From the NCBI RefSeq assembly GCF_028682175.1, contig NZ_JANHKS010000022.1:1-64000 (forward strand): DNA of 64,000 nucleotides, read 5' to 3'. The notes beneath the pieces were generated by a model. The model worked only from the letters and a program-made list of their open reading frames with translations. It was not told the DNA's origin and ran no database searches. This DNA is from Pseudomonas putida. Lineage in GTDB: Bacteria; Pseudomonadota; Gammaproteobacteria; Pseudomonadales; Pseudomonadaceae. Below, in pieces: positions 18,182-27,324 of the stretch. Position numbers and translations under genes: made by a program. Every line of letters starts with the position of its first letter. The stretch's first letter is position 1.

Positions 18182-20344
18182 ATGAAAACCAGGCCATTTA
18201 TCCTGTGGGCACTGACAGGGCTGCTGGCAGCATTCGCCATCCAGGCGGACGAGGCCGTACCGGCTCCCGATTCCGGTCTGTGGGTGGCTGCGGTAGTCGC
18301 CAGCCCCCAGGCAGCGCCTGCCACCTCGCTGCAGGGCACCGTCAGGGCGATAGCCACCCCACCGCCACCGCTGGTGGTCGAGGCGGTGAACGACGAACTC
18401 GATCTGCAAACCCTGGGCGCTGCCGATGCGACGGTGGAGGTGACCTATCCCGAGATCGCAAAGGACCATACCGTAGGGCTGCGCTGGAAAAGCAACAGTC
18501 AGACTTATAATGCTCCTGTGCAGAGGGTCAGCGATGGCGCCAGAAAGGTCACGTTCAAGATTCCGAATGCCACGGTCGCGAAGGATCTGGGCCTGTCGCC
18601 GGTGCTGACCGGCAGCGTCGGCATAGGGAATGATCCGCTGGTGATTTCCCAGCCGCGCAGCATCAGGATCATCCGCAATGCACCACCGGCGCAATACCCG
18701 GCACCGACGCTACCCGGCGCGCCTGACAATGTGGTGGATGTCGACGCCTTGACGGGAGACCTGGTCGTCCGGGTTCACTACCCCGACATCGGCGCAGGAC
18801 AGACCGTGAGAGTACTCTGGAGGGGTGCCACTTCCTATGACACACCTTCGCACGACACCGTGGACGACAGTGCGCTGACCTTCACTATTCCCAAGGCAAC
18901 TGTTGCAGCGACAGTGGGCGTGGCTGTGAGCTTGAGTTATGAGGTGATTCGCAATGGGCAACCTGCACAGTCTTCCGCCCCCGCTTCAGTGAGGGTGATG
19001 AGCAAGGCGCTGAGCACCGCACCGAAAATCAGCTTGCTGCAGGGCGGTTTGCTCGACCTGGCATTCGTCCAGTCCAAGGACGTCAGGGTTACCTATACCT
19101 ACCCCGGCATCGCAAAAGGCGACACCGTGGGCATTCGCTGGGCTGGCAAGCCCGTCTACGAAACCCCGCATCCACCGATCGGGGACACGCCACGCCCGGT
19201 GAGATTCGACATTCCCTATGACAAGGTCCGCGACGCCAAAGGCACGCTGGTCACGGTCACGGCGACCGTGGGCAGGCCTGGCTTGCCCCTGGAAACGTCA
19301 CAGGAGCTGAAGTTCATTGTCCTCGACTCCCGTACCCCAGGCGAAATCGTGATCGAGGATCTGAACAACCGTTTCAACGACACGCGTTCCACCTGCCTCA
19401 ACAATCAGCCTTCCTACTACTGCAATGGCGTTACCACCCGCGGTACGGACAACGGTAACTTTGATCCATGGGATCCTAGCGCGACCCAATTCCGCAAAGG
19501 CTCAATCTCGTTCTCGCATATTCGCAAGGATTCCAGAGTCACCTACCTGTGGAGGAACAGCGGCTACGTCCTGCTTTCTCAGGCGGAGGCGATCAAGCAA
19601 AACAAACAGCAGGAATACCTCTGTGTATTCCCGCACGATGGCGCCACCGACCTGGGAAGACTCGCGTACGGTTGCGGATTCGCAGGAAAGGCCGGGCGGG
19701 CAAGCGACACCGGGGAGAAGCTGATGCAGATCGCTATCGAGCATCCCGAGCTGCCAGCGCTGCTCAGGAACAACGAGCAACTGGCTGACCGACTCGCCAA
19801 TGGCAAAGACGCCAGCGATCTTCTGCAAAAGGATCCGGCCTTTGCCGCCTTGATCCGCAAAGTGCCCAATCTGGGAATGCTGTTGAGCCATAGCCTGGAC
19901 GAGGTGCAAGCCTCCAATCAGTTTTCCATCAACGTTGCGGACCAGAGCACCTGCGCAGGCCAGAATGCCACGACACTCAACACCTGGCTTGCCTACACCA
20001 ACCGTTTGACCCACCGCCTTCAGCAATGCTCGCTGAGCGCGCAGAATCCGGCGCAATTCTCACTCAGCCTGCTGGCACGGGGCTCTTCGGTACCCGCTGC
20101 GGTATTCAGCACCTGGAACGAGGTGCTGATAAAGGTCTGGCCTGCCGGTATGGCTTCCAGAGTGCCGCTGCAAGCGTTCTATTACCAGAGCGCAGCTGGG
20201 CTGCCGGAAGCTCGGGCTTATCAACAGAAGTACAAGACCCGGACATCGCTATGGGTGCCTGTCATCAAGCTTGACGCAACAAAAATGGCGGCCGGGGTTG
20301 CCCCATTCAGTTACATTCCCGCCGACCAGGCCGTGCAGCCTTGA
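18182..20344 (+). CDS. Secreted Ig-repeat protein with cysteine-rich C-terminal domain (paralogue 3)
   Basis: The protein has 720 residues, with a signal peptide at 1-22 (cut after IQA). Three Ig-like repeats lie at about 65-165, 172-275 and 285-388. The conserved C-terminal domain (about 392-720) has FNDTRSTC, YYCNGVTTRGT, FDPWDPS, SISFSHIRKDS, WNEVLIKVWP and VPLQAFYY. Like paralogue 2 it holds a leucine-rich helical insert at about 510-586 (ALLRNNEQLADRL, FAALIRKVPNLGMLL). AAAAGGAGATCGAC precedes ATG 18182. The mature sequence is clearly closest to paralogue 2, suggesting a recent duplication. The gene ends 40 bp from wspR, which is convergent. Confidence 0.8.
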   Translation: MKTRPFILWALTGLLAAFAIQADEAVPAPDSGLWVAAVVASPQAAPATSLQGTVRAIATPPPPLVVEAVNDELDLQTLGAADATVEVTYPEIAKDHTVGLRWKSNSQTYNAPVQRVSDGARKVTFKIPNATVAKDLGLSPVLTGSVGIGNDPLVISQPRSIRIIRNAPPAQYPAPTLPGAPDNVVDVDALTGDLVVRVHYPDIGAGQTVRVLWRGATSYDTPSHDTVDDSALTFTIPKATVAATVGVAVSLSYEVIRNGQPAQSSAPASVRVMSKALSTAPKISLLQGGLLDLAFVQSKDVRVTYTYPGIAKGDTVGIRWAGKPVYETPHPPIGDTPRPVRFDIPYDKVRDAKGTLVTVTATVGRPGLPLETSQELKFIVLDSRTPGEIVIEDLNNRFNDTRSTCLNNQPSYYCNGVTTRGTDNGNFDPWDPSATQFRKGSISFSHIRKDSRVTYLWRNSGYVLLSQAEAIKQNKQQEYLCVFPHDGATDLGRLAYGCGFAGKAGRASDTGEKLMQIAIEHPELPALLRNNEQLADRLANGKDASDLLQKDPAFAALIRKVPNLGMLLSHSLDEVQASNQFSINVADQSTCAGQNATTLNTWLAYTNRLTHRLQQCSLSAQNPAQFSLSLLARGSSVPAAVFSTWNEVLIKVWPAGMASRVPLQAFYYQSAAGLPEARAYQQKYKTRTSLWVPVIKLDATKMAAGVAPFSYIPADQAVQP

Positions 20345-20354
20345 GCGCAGCGCA

Positions 20355-20384
20355 GACAAGGCCGGATTCATGTCCGGCCTTGTC
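20355..20384. terminator. Bidirectional hairpin between paralogue 3 and wspR
   Basis: GACAAGGCCGGA and TCCGGCCTTGTC form a 12-bp perfect stem with a six-base loop, exactly between two convergent stop codons. T-runs are weak, so efficiency is uncertain. Confidence 0.7.
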
Positions 20385-21389
20385 TCACCCCACCGCCACC
20401 TGATTGCGCCCGCTGTTCTTGGCCGCATACAACCCCTGATCCGCGCTCTGGATCAGTTGCCGGCTGTGGCTGCCCACGGCAGGCACTACGGTGGCCAGGC
20501 CAATGCTGATGGTCAGCACGGAACCTTCTACCGGGGCGATGTGCGGGATGTTCATGCCGGCCACGGTCTGGCGCAGTTTCTCGGCCAGCAGGCGCGCACC
20601 GCCCGGCGAGGTGTTGGGCAGCACCAGGGCGAATTCTTCGCCGCCGTAACGGGCGGGCAAGTCCGAAGGACGGCTGCAGCTTGCGCGGATGGCCTTGGCC
20701 ACCTGACGCAGGGCCTCGTCGCCTTCAAGATGGCCGAAACTGTCGTTATAAGCCTTGAAGTAGTCGACATCGATCATCATCAGCGACATCTGGGTCTGTT
20801 CGCGAATGGCCCGGCGCCATTCCAGTTCCAGGTATTCGTCGAAGTGCCTGCGGTTGGAGAGGCCCGTCAGGCCGTCGGAGTTCATCAGGCGCTGCAGCAC
20901 CAGGTTGGTGTCCAGCAACTGCTGCTGGCTCACGCGCAGGGCACGATAGGCCTCGTCGCGCTGCAACAGGGTCATGTAGGAACGCGAGTGGTAGCGAATG
21001 CGCGCCACCAGTTCGATGTTGTCCGGCAGCTTGACCAGATAATCGTTGGCCCCGGCCGCGAACGCCGCGCTCTTGATCAGCGGGTCTTCCTTGGTGGAAA
21101 GCACGATGATCGGGATGTCGCGGGTGATCGGGTTGTTGCGGTATTCACGCACCAGGGTCAGGCCGTCGAGGCCTGGCATGACCAGGTCCTGCAGGATCAC
21201 CGTCGGCTTGATCTGGATCGCCTGGGCAATGGCCTGATGCGGATCGGCGCAAAAGTGGAAATCGATGTTTTCCTCATTTGCCAGCCCGCGCCGGACGGCC
21301 TCGCCGATCATTGCCTGATCGTCGACCAGCAACACCATGGCAGCGTTTTCATCCGTGGTGTTTACATCGTCCAGTTGCAAATCATGCAT
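20385..21389 (-). CDS. wspR: Diguanylate cyclase response regulator WspR
   Basis: WspR makes cyclic di-GMP from two GTP when its receiver is phosphorylated by WspE, promoting wrinkly/biofilm behaviour. The protein has 334 residues. The receiver domain (about 17-135) has phospho-acceptor Asp68 (LQDLVMP). The GGDEF domain has GGEEF at 249-253 and the inhibitory I-site RPSD at 240-243, five residues ahead, so product feedback is expected. ATG 21389 has AGGAG seven bases upstream. It is the last gene of the wsp operon, 45 bp after wspF. Confidence 0.96.
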   Translation of the reverse strand: MHDLQLDDVNTTDENAAMVLLVDDQAMIGEAVRRGLANEENIDFHFCADPHQAIAQAIQIKPTVILQDLVMPGLDGLTLVREYRNNPITRDIPIIVLSTKEDPLIKSAAFAAGANDYLVKLPDNIELVARIRYHSRSYMTLLQRDEAYRALRVSQQQLLDTNLVLQRLMNSDGLTGLSNRRHFDEYLELEWRRAIREQTQMSLMMIDVDYFKAYNDSFGHLEGDEALRQVAKAIRASCSRPSDLPARYGGEEFALVLPNTSPGGARLLAEKLRQTVAGMNIPHIAPVEGSVLTISIGLATVVPAVGSHSRQLIQSADQGLYAAKNSGRNQVAVG

Positions 21390-21434
21390 CAGGGTGCTCC
21401 TGGTCACAGCCGGGCTGTGAAATCACCTGGTAAT

Positions 21435-22445
21435 TCATTGGGTGAAAACCTCTTTCAAACGAGGTGCAATGGTGTCCAGCGGGCGAATTTCCACGGCTGC
21501 GTCGATGGCCGCTGCCGCCTTGGGCATGCCATACACCGCGCAGCTTTCCTGATTCTGGGCGATGGTCAGAAACCCCCGCTGACGCATCAGCTTGAGTCCC
21601 TGCGCGCCATCACGCCCCATTCCCGTCAACAGAACGCCCACTGCATCCCCGCTCCAATAACTGGCTACGCTCTCGAAAAAGACATCGATCGAGGGCCTGT
21701 AAATTTCGTTTACCGGCTCGGCGGTGTAAGCCAGCGTGCCGTTCTTCAAAAGACGTATATGGTGATTGGTCCCCGCCAGCAATACAGCGCCAGGCTGCGG
21801 CGGCTCGCCGTCACGGGCCAGGCGCACGGCAAGGCCGGACGAGCTGCTCAGCCACTGCGCCATGCCGGCGGCGAACACCTGATCCACGTGCTGAACCAAT
21901 ACGATGGGGGCCGAAAAATCCTTCGGCAGCCCTTTCAACAGTATTTCCAGGGCAGCAGGGCCGCCGGCCGAGGAGCCGATTGCCACAAGCCCGCGCCGCT
22001 GAACCGCATCGCGAACCGGCACAGGGGCCTGGCGCACGCGGCTGTCACGCTGGCCAATCAGCCAGCCTATATTAAGTATCTTGCGCAACAAAGGGGCGGC
22101 AGCTTCTTTAGGGTCACCCGCACCGATCGCTGGCGTATCTACCACATCCAGCGCACCGTGGCCCATGGCTTCGAATACGCGGTGTACGTTCTGCTCGCGG
22201 TCCACCGTGACGATCACGATGGCGCACGGCGTGGCCGCCATGATACGACGAGTCGCCTCCACGCCGTCCATGACCGGCATGATGAGGTCCATCAGGATCA
22301 GGTCCGGCAATACCTCAGCGCATTGCTCGACCGCCTCGGCGCCATTGCGGGCGACCCAGACCACCTGATGCGCAGGCTCGAAAGCCAGCGCACGGCGCAG
22401 CGCTTCGACGGCCATGGGCATGTCGTTGACGATGGCGATTTTCAT
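21435..22445 (-). CDS. wspF: Chemotaxis-type methylesterase WspF
   Basis: WspF is a CheB-like receiver-methylesterase that demethylates WspA and damps WspR activation; wspF loss gives wrinkly colonies in P. fluorescens. The protein has 336 residues. The receiver has Asp53 (LMDLIMP), followed by a linker and the CheB catalytic domain with Ser159 (IGSSAGG), His186 (LVQHVDQ) and Asp279 (TGMGRDGA). All key residues are intact, so this copy looks functional. Its ATG overlaps the wspE stop by ATGA. Confidence 0.96.
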   Translation of the reverse strand: MKIAIVNDMPMAVEALRRALAFEPAHQVVWVARNGAEAVEQCAEVLPDLILMDLIMPVMDGVEATRRIMAATPCAIVIVTVDREQNVHRVFEAMGHGALDVVDTPAIGAGDPKEAAAPLLRKILNIGWLIGQRDSRVRQAPVPVRDAVQRRGLVAIGSSAGGPAALEILLKGLPKDFSAPIVLVQHVDQVFAAGMAQWLSSSSGLAVRLARDGEPPQPGAVLLAGTNHHIRLLKNGTLAYTAEPVNEIYRPSIDVFFESVASYWSGDAVGVLLTGMGRDGAQGLKLMRQRGFLTIAQNQESCAVYGMPKAAAAIDAAVEIRPLDTIAPRLKEVFTQ

Positions 22446-24823
22446 CCTTGCGCATCTCCTATCAACTCAACGACCGCGTCAAGCAACGCATCGTCATGGA
22501 AACTGGCCTTGGCCAGGTAGTAGTCGGCGCCTGCGTCCAGCCCTCGTCGACGATCCTCTTCGCGGTCCTTGTAGGACACTACCATGACCGGCAACGACTG
22601 CAGACGGCTGTCGCGTCGCAGCAAGGTCACCAGTTCGATACCGTCCATGCGCGGCATGTCGATGTCGGTGATCAACAGGTCGAAATCTTCGGCACGCAAG
22701 GCGTTCCAGCCATCCATGCCATCCACCGCCACGGCCACTTCGTAGCCGCGACTGAGCAGCAGTTTGCGCTCGAGCTCGCGTACGGTCAGCGAGTCGTCCA
22801 CCACCAGCACCCGTTTACGCGGCTGGGCCTGGGCCTCGCGACTGCGCCGGTCGATGCGCTCCAGGCGCCCGGTGTTCAGCAGTTTTTCCACCGAACGCAG
22901 CATGTCTTCGACATCGACGATCAGCACCGCCGAACCATCGTCGAGCAAGGCGCCGGCCGAAATATCCTGAACCTTGCCCAGCCGCGGGTCCAGCGGCAAC
23001 ACCACTAACGTGCGCTCGCCGATGAAACGTTCCACCGCCACGCCATACACCGCGTCGCGTTCGCGGATTACCACGACCTTGAGCACGTCTTCACGGTGTT
23101 CTCCGGCCGGACGATTGAGCAACTGGCTGGCCGCAACCAGCCCGACATGCCGTTCCTCGTGCCAGAAATGCTGGCGCCCTTCGAGCTGCACGATCTCATC
23201 GGCCTGCACATCGCGCATGCGTTCGATGTGCGCCAGCGGGAAGGCGTAGGCCTCGCCGCCCACTTCCACCACCAGGCTGCGGACCACCGAAAGCGTCAGC
23301 GGTACTTCAAGGTGGAAGCGACTGCCCTGCCCCGCCTGCTGATGCAGATCGACCCCGCCGCGCAACTGGCGAACCATGTGCAGCACCGCATCGAGCCCAA
23401 CACCACGGCCCGACACCTCGGTCACCTTGTCGCGCATGCTGAAACCGGGCAGGAACAGGAAGCTCAATAGCTCTTCCTCGCTCAACTGCGCGGCGGTTTC
23501 AGCGGGCGACAGTTTGCGCTCGATGATGTTCTGGCGCAGGCGTTCCAGATCGACACCGGCGCCGTCGTCGATCAACTCGACCACCAGCAAGCCGGCCTGA
23601 TGGGAAGCCCTGAGCTGAATCAGGCCCTCGGCAGGCTTGCCCGCAGCGATGCGCCGCTCAGGGGATTCGATGCCGTGGTCCACCGCGTTACGCAGCAAGT
23701 GCGTCAGCGGTGCTTCGAGTTTTTCCAGTACGTCGCGGTCGACCTGGGTCTTCTCGCCGTCGATTTCCAGACGCACCTGCTTGCCCAGCGAGCGGCCCAG
23801 GTCGCGGACCATGCGCGCCTGGCCTGCCAGCACGTCGGCGAACGGGCGCATGCGACAGGCAAGGGCGGTGTCGTAGAGCAGTTGCGCACGCTGGCTGGCC
23901 TGCCAGCCGAACTCGTCCAGGTCCGAAGTCTGCTGGATCAACAGGTGCTGCGCTTCGCCCAGCAGGCGGCGCGCTTCTTCCAATGCCTTTTGTGCATCGG
24001 GGTCGGCGTTTGCGCCCAGCAATGCATCAAGGTTGTCCAGTGCCCGGCTCGCGCCGCTCTGCGAGCGTTTGACCCGCTGCATCGCGGTCAGATAGGGCTT
24101 CAGGCGCTGGGTCTCGACCAGCGATTTGCTCGACAGGTCCAGCAGGTTGTTCAAGCGTTCGGCGGTCACCCGCAGGACACGTTCGCCGCCCTCGGCCACG
24201 CGACGCTCGCGACGCGGCTCGGCCCTGGCCGCAGGCGCCTGCTCGGTAACGGATTCTTCTTCGGCGACAGGCGCTGGCGCAGGGGGCACAACGGGCGGCT
24301 CGGCAAGAGGATGGTCGAACGCCGCCGGGCCCAGTGCCGATTGCACGGACTGCACCAGGGACTGGGCGTTGGCCAGCAGGATGTCTTCCATCGACGGCGC
24401 AGCACTCGGCGGCGCAGCCGAAGGCCTGGCGCCGGGTTTGATAAGGTCGTTCATCAACGCGACGTAACCGTCGACGTCGCTCTGCCCTACGCTGCTCTCA
24501 CCGGGGGTGGCGATGCGCATCAGCATGTCGGTGCCCATCAGCAGCGCATCGATGTGCTCGGGCGCAAGACGCAGGCGGCCTTCCTGGGCTTCGACCAGGC
24601 AATCCTCCATGACGTGGGACACGCTGACCCCGGCGTTGACCCCGACGATCCGCGCCGCGCCCTTGAGCGAATGGGCGGCGCGCATGCAGGCTTCCAGTTG
24701 ATCGGCCTGGGCCGGATTGCGCTCCAGCGCCAACAGGCCTGCGCTGAGCACCTGAGTCTGGGCTTCGGCTTCCAGGGTGAAGAGTTCGAACAACGAGGCG
24801 TCGCGCATCTGATCGGGCGTCAT
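22442..24823 (-). CDS. wspE: Hybrid CheA-type histidine kinase WspE
   Basis: WspE autophosphorylates and passes phosphate to WspR and WspF. The protein has 793 residues. An N-terminal Hpt domain has His51 (MRAAHSLKGAAR). A second helical region and linker (about 150-225, Pro/Ala/Glu-rich) lead to the dimerisation and HATPase domains (HLLRNAVDHGIE as N-box, GRGVGLDAV as G-box). Next come a CheW-like domain and a C-terminal receiver with Asp720 (LITDIDMPRMDG). By memory the P. aeruginosa protein is slightly shorter; the extra length probably lies in the linker. It overlaps wspD and wspF by four bases each. Confidence 0.95.
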   Translation of the reverse strand: MTPDQMRDASLFELFTLEAEAQTQVLSAGLLALERNPAQADQLEACMRAAHSLKGAARIVGVNAGVSVSHVMEDCLVEAQEGRLRLAPEHIDALLMGTDMLMRIATPGESSVGQSDVDGYVALMNDLIKPGARPSAAPPSAAPSMEDILLANAQSLVQSVQSALGPAAFDHPLAEPPVVPPAPAPVAEEESVTEQAPAARAEPRRERRVAEGGERVLRVTAERLNNLLDLSSKSLVETQRLKPYLTAMQRVKRSQSGASRALDNLDALLGANADPDAQKALEEARRLLGEAQHLLIQQTSDLDEFGWQASQRAQLLYDTALACRMRPFADVLAGQARMVRDLGRSLGKQVRLEIDGEKTQVDRDVLEKLEAPLTHLLRNAVDHGIESPERRIAAGKPAEGLIQLRASHQAGLLVVELIDDGAGVDLERLRQNIIERKLSPAETAAQLSEEELLSFLFLPGFSMRDKVTEVSGRGVGLDAVLHMVRQLRGGVDLHQQAGQGSRFHLEVPLTLSVVRSLVVEVGGEAYAFPLAHIERMRDVQADEIVQLEGRQHFWHEERHVGLVAASQLLNRPAGEHREDVLKVVVIRERDAVYGVAVERFIGERTLVVLPLDPRLGKVQDISAGALLDDGSAVLIVDVEDMLRSVEKLLNTGRLERIDRRSREAQAQPRKRVLVVDDSLTVRELERKLLLSRGYEVAVAVDGMDGWNALRAEDFDLLITDIDMPRMDGIELVTLLRRDSRLQSLPVMVVSYKDREEDRRRGLDAGADYYLAKASFHDDALLDAVVELIGDAQG

Positions 24824-25503
24824 GTCATGCTCCGGTTCACTGCCGACAACAGCTGTTCTTCATCCAGCAGGCGCAGGCTGCGGTCGCGCCATCGCACCAC
24901 ACCCCGGGTGAACCGGGCATTGGCGTTGTGCGCAGGGGCCGAGGCCGAATCCAGCAGGCGCGCCTCGATGGCATGAATGCCGTCGACTTCATCCACCGGC
25001 ACCACCACCGGCCCGCCTTCGGCAGCCACGATCAACATGCGCGGCATGACCCGCGCCTTGCTGGCAGGGGCGAAAGACACATCCAGCCCCAGCAGTTCGA
25101 CGAACGACAGGCACGCCACCAGCGCACCACGCACGTTCGCCACACCCAGCAGGGCGCGGGAACGCTGGTGCGGCAGCGAATGAATGGTCTGCACCGGCGA
25201 CACCTCGACCAGGCAACGGGTCGGCAGGCCGAGCCACTCCTCCCCTAAGCGAAACACCACCAGCGAGCGGGTCTGAACGTCACTGGCAAGCTCTTCAGCG
25301 CCGGCCACCACGCGATGTTCCTGGGCCAGCGCGTAGCGGTCCAGCAGGCGCGTGGCCGCTGCCGAATACACCGAGCAGTTGCGGCAATGGATGTGTTCTT
25401 CGAGCAGCGGACAGGAACGGTCTCCATGGATACCGATGCGGTTCCAGCAATCGTCGATGGCCTGGGCGTCGTTGCTGATGAGTTCGCTGTGCACGCCGGT
25501 CAT
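24820..25503 (-). CDS. wspD: CheW-like coupling protein WspD
   Basis: WspD is an adaptor linking the WspA receptor to WspE. The protein has 227 residues. The N-terminal ~70 residues carry several cysteines (Cys and His in CPLLEEHIHCRNCSVY) resembling a small metal-binding knuckle. A CheW domain follows (about 80-220), with LVVFRLGEEWLGLPTRCLVEV and LLGVANVRGALV. It overlaps both wspC and wspE by ATGA junctions. Confidence 0.92.
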   Translation of the reverse strand: MTGVHSELISNDAQAIDDCWNRIGIHGDRSCPLLEEHIHCRNCSVYSAAATRLLDRYALAQEHRVVAGAEELASDVQTRSLVVFRLGEEWLGLPTRCLVEVSPVQTIHSLPHQRSRALLGVANVRGALVACLSFVELLGLDVSFAPASKARVMPRMLIVAAEGGPVVVPVDEVDGIHAIEARLLDSASAPAHNANARFTRGVVRWRDRSLRLLDEEQLLSAVNRSMT

Positions 25504-26783
25504 CGGTTGCGTCCTTCTTTATTCACACCGCGCGCAGCACGCTCCTGCAAGCGTCTGGCACCTGCCGTGTCGCCTTGGGCGGCCAGCAGCGCGGCCAGTT
25601 GAGCCAGGGCCTCGGGGTGTTGCGGCTCAAGGTAAAGCGCCTTGCGGTAGAAGCCTTGCGCACTCGCGGCATCGCCCTCGACCTCGGCGAGCAGGCCCTG
25701 CCAGTAGAACACCCGCGCGACGGGCTCGAAACGCTTGAGGTATTGCTCGCACGCAGCCTTGGCCTGGGCACTCTTGCCCTCGTTGGCCAGGCGCTTGATG
25801 CTGTCGAGCAGGGTCGTGGCTTCGCTGTTGTCCAGCGCCGGGCTCGCCGGAGTACGCGGCGGCGCGGCGAACGGACGGACGCTGGCCTTGACTCGCGGCG
25901 GGGCAACAGGAACCGGCCTGGCACTGACCGGCAGCGACTCGCTGCGCGCAGGCACGCTGGGCGCGGGGGACTGTTGGGCCAGCGGTTCAGCCCGATGCCT
26001 GAAGGCAAACGACTGGGCCACGCCAATGGACGCCATGCCCATGCGCCCCAGCAGGCTGCCCTCGGCAGGCCCGATGAACAGCACGCCGTCGTCGCGGGTC
26101 ATGCGTTTGAGCGCCTCGAAACCCCGGCGCTGAGTCTCGACATCGAAATAGATCAGCAGGTTGCGGCAGAACACGAAATCGTACGCCGACTGCGCCACCG
26201 GCAAGGCCGGATCGAGCAGGTTGCCGGCTTGAAACCCGACCCGCTCGCGCACCCGATCCTCGACCCGATAGCCCTCATCGACCTGGGTGAAGTAGCGCTG
26301 GCGAAAACCCTGGTCCTCGCCACGAAAGGAGTTCTTGCCGTAGACCGCACGCCGCGCCCGTTGCAGGGACAAGGGGCTGATGTCCACCGCTTCGACCTTG
26401 AACTGCTGCGCCTGCAAACCGGCATCGAACAACGCCATGACGATCGAATACGGCTCCTCGCCGGTCGAACACGGCAGGCTGAGGATGCGCAAAGGCCGCG
26501 CGCCGTTGAGCTGCGCCAACCGTGCGGCCGCAAGTTTGCCGAGGGTGACGAAGGATTCCGGGTACCTGAAAAACCAGGTCTCGGGCACGATCACCGCTTC
26601 GATCAGCGCCTGTTGTTCTTCAGCCGATCCCAGCAGCAACAGCCAGTAGGCGTCGTGGTCGGCGGCATTGGCCTGGATGCAGCGCTGACGCACCGCGCGC
26701 TCGACAATGGCCTCGCCCACCGATGCCACGTCCAGCCCGATGCGGTTTTTCAGGAAACCGAAGAAACGCGCGTCGGCACTCAT
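25500..26783 (-). CDS. wspC: CheR-type methyltransferase with TPR, WspC
   Basis: WspC methylates WspA using S-adenosylmethionine and is needed for activation of the pathway. The protein has 427 residues. The CheR domain (about 1-265) has the TWFFRYPESF N-terminal helix region, LRILSLPCSTGEEPYS (SAM site) and YDFVFCRNLLIYFD. A Pro/Ala/Arg-rich linker (about 270-320) leads to a TPR-like C-terminus (about 330-415, ARVFYWQGLLAEVEGDAASA). It overlaps wspB and wspD by four bases. Confidence 0.94.
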   Translation of the reverse strand: MSADARFFGFLKNRIGLDVASVGEAIVERAVRQRCIQANAADHDAYWLLLLGSAEEQQALIEAVIVPETWFFRYPESFVTLGKLAAARLAQLNGARPLRILSLPCSTGEEPYSIVMALFDAGLQAQQFKVEAVDISPLSLQRARRAVYGKNSFRGEDQGFRQRYFTQVDEGYRVEDRVRERVGFQAGNLLDPALPVAQSAYDFVFCRNLLIYFDVETQRRGFEALKRMTRDDGVLFIGPAEGSLLGRMGMASIGVAQSFAFRHRAEPLAQQSPAPSVPARSESLPVSARPVPVAPPRVKASVRPFAAPPRTPASPALDNSEATTLLDSIKRLANEGKSAQAKAACEQYLKRFEPVARVFYWQGLLAEVEGDAASAQGFYRKALYLEPQHPEALAQLAALLAAQGDTAGARRLQERAARGVNKEGRNR

Positions 26784-27316
26784 GGCGTCGCCTCGAACTG
26801 CTCAAGGCTCATGGGCTCGCGGGGGAACAGCAGGTCACGCACCGCATCGTTGAGCAGGTCCGGCACGCGAATCCACTGCAACAGGCCCAGTTCATCCTCG
26901 CGCACCGGCCCCAGGTACGGCGCCTGGCGGTTGTCCAGCCCGTAGGCCTTGAACTCCAGAGGGCTGCAACGCAGGGTGTCGGTGGCCTGTTCCAGAATCA
27001 GCCCCAGCCGCTGCGGCGCCCGGTCGGCTCCGGGGCGATAGTGCACCAGCACCAGCCGCGTACTGGTGCGCAGCGGGGCCAGTTCGCCGAAAGTCAGGGC
27101 GCTCAGGTCGATGACCGGGATCACCGCGCCGCGATGGGCAAACACACCGGCCACCCAGTGCGGTGCCTGGGCGATGGGCTTGAGCATCAGGCGCGGCAGC
27201 ACCTCGGCGACTTCCGTCGCTTCCAGCGCATAGCGTTCCGTGCCGATCCGGAACAACAGGAACAGCTTGTTCTTGGGCAGCACGGGCGCATTGCGTTTGG
27301 CGGAATGCTCAGTCAT
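26780..27316 (-). CDS. wspB: CheW-like coupling protein WspB
   Basis: WspB is the second adaptor of the Wsp complex. The 178-residue protein is mostly a single CheW domain (about 15-160) with KLFLLFRIGTERYALEATEV and WVAGVFAHRGAVIPVIDL. Its stop overlaps the wspC start. It begins eight bases after the wspA stop, so the receptor and adaptor are probably coupled in translation. Confidence 0.92.
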   Translation of the reverse strand: MTEHSAKRNAPVLPKNKLFLLFRIGTERYALEATEVAEVLPRLMLKPIAQAPHWVAGVFAHRGAVIPVIDLSALTFGELAPLRTSTRLVLVHYRPGADRAPQRLGLILEQATDTLRCSPLEFKAYGLDNRQAPYLGPVREDELGLLQWIRVPDLLNDAVRDLLFPREPMSLEQFEATP

Positions 27317-27324
27317 GGAAAGGC

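Noticed and set aside
16510..18357. 615-codon minus-strand frame antisense to paralogue 2
   Set aside because: High-GC shadow frame; the plus strand has signal peptides, repeats shared with two neighbours and good ribosome sites.
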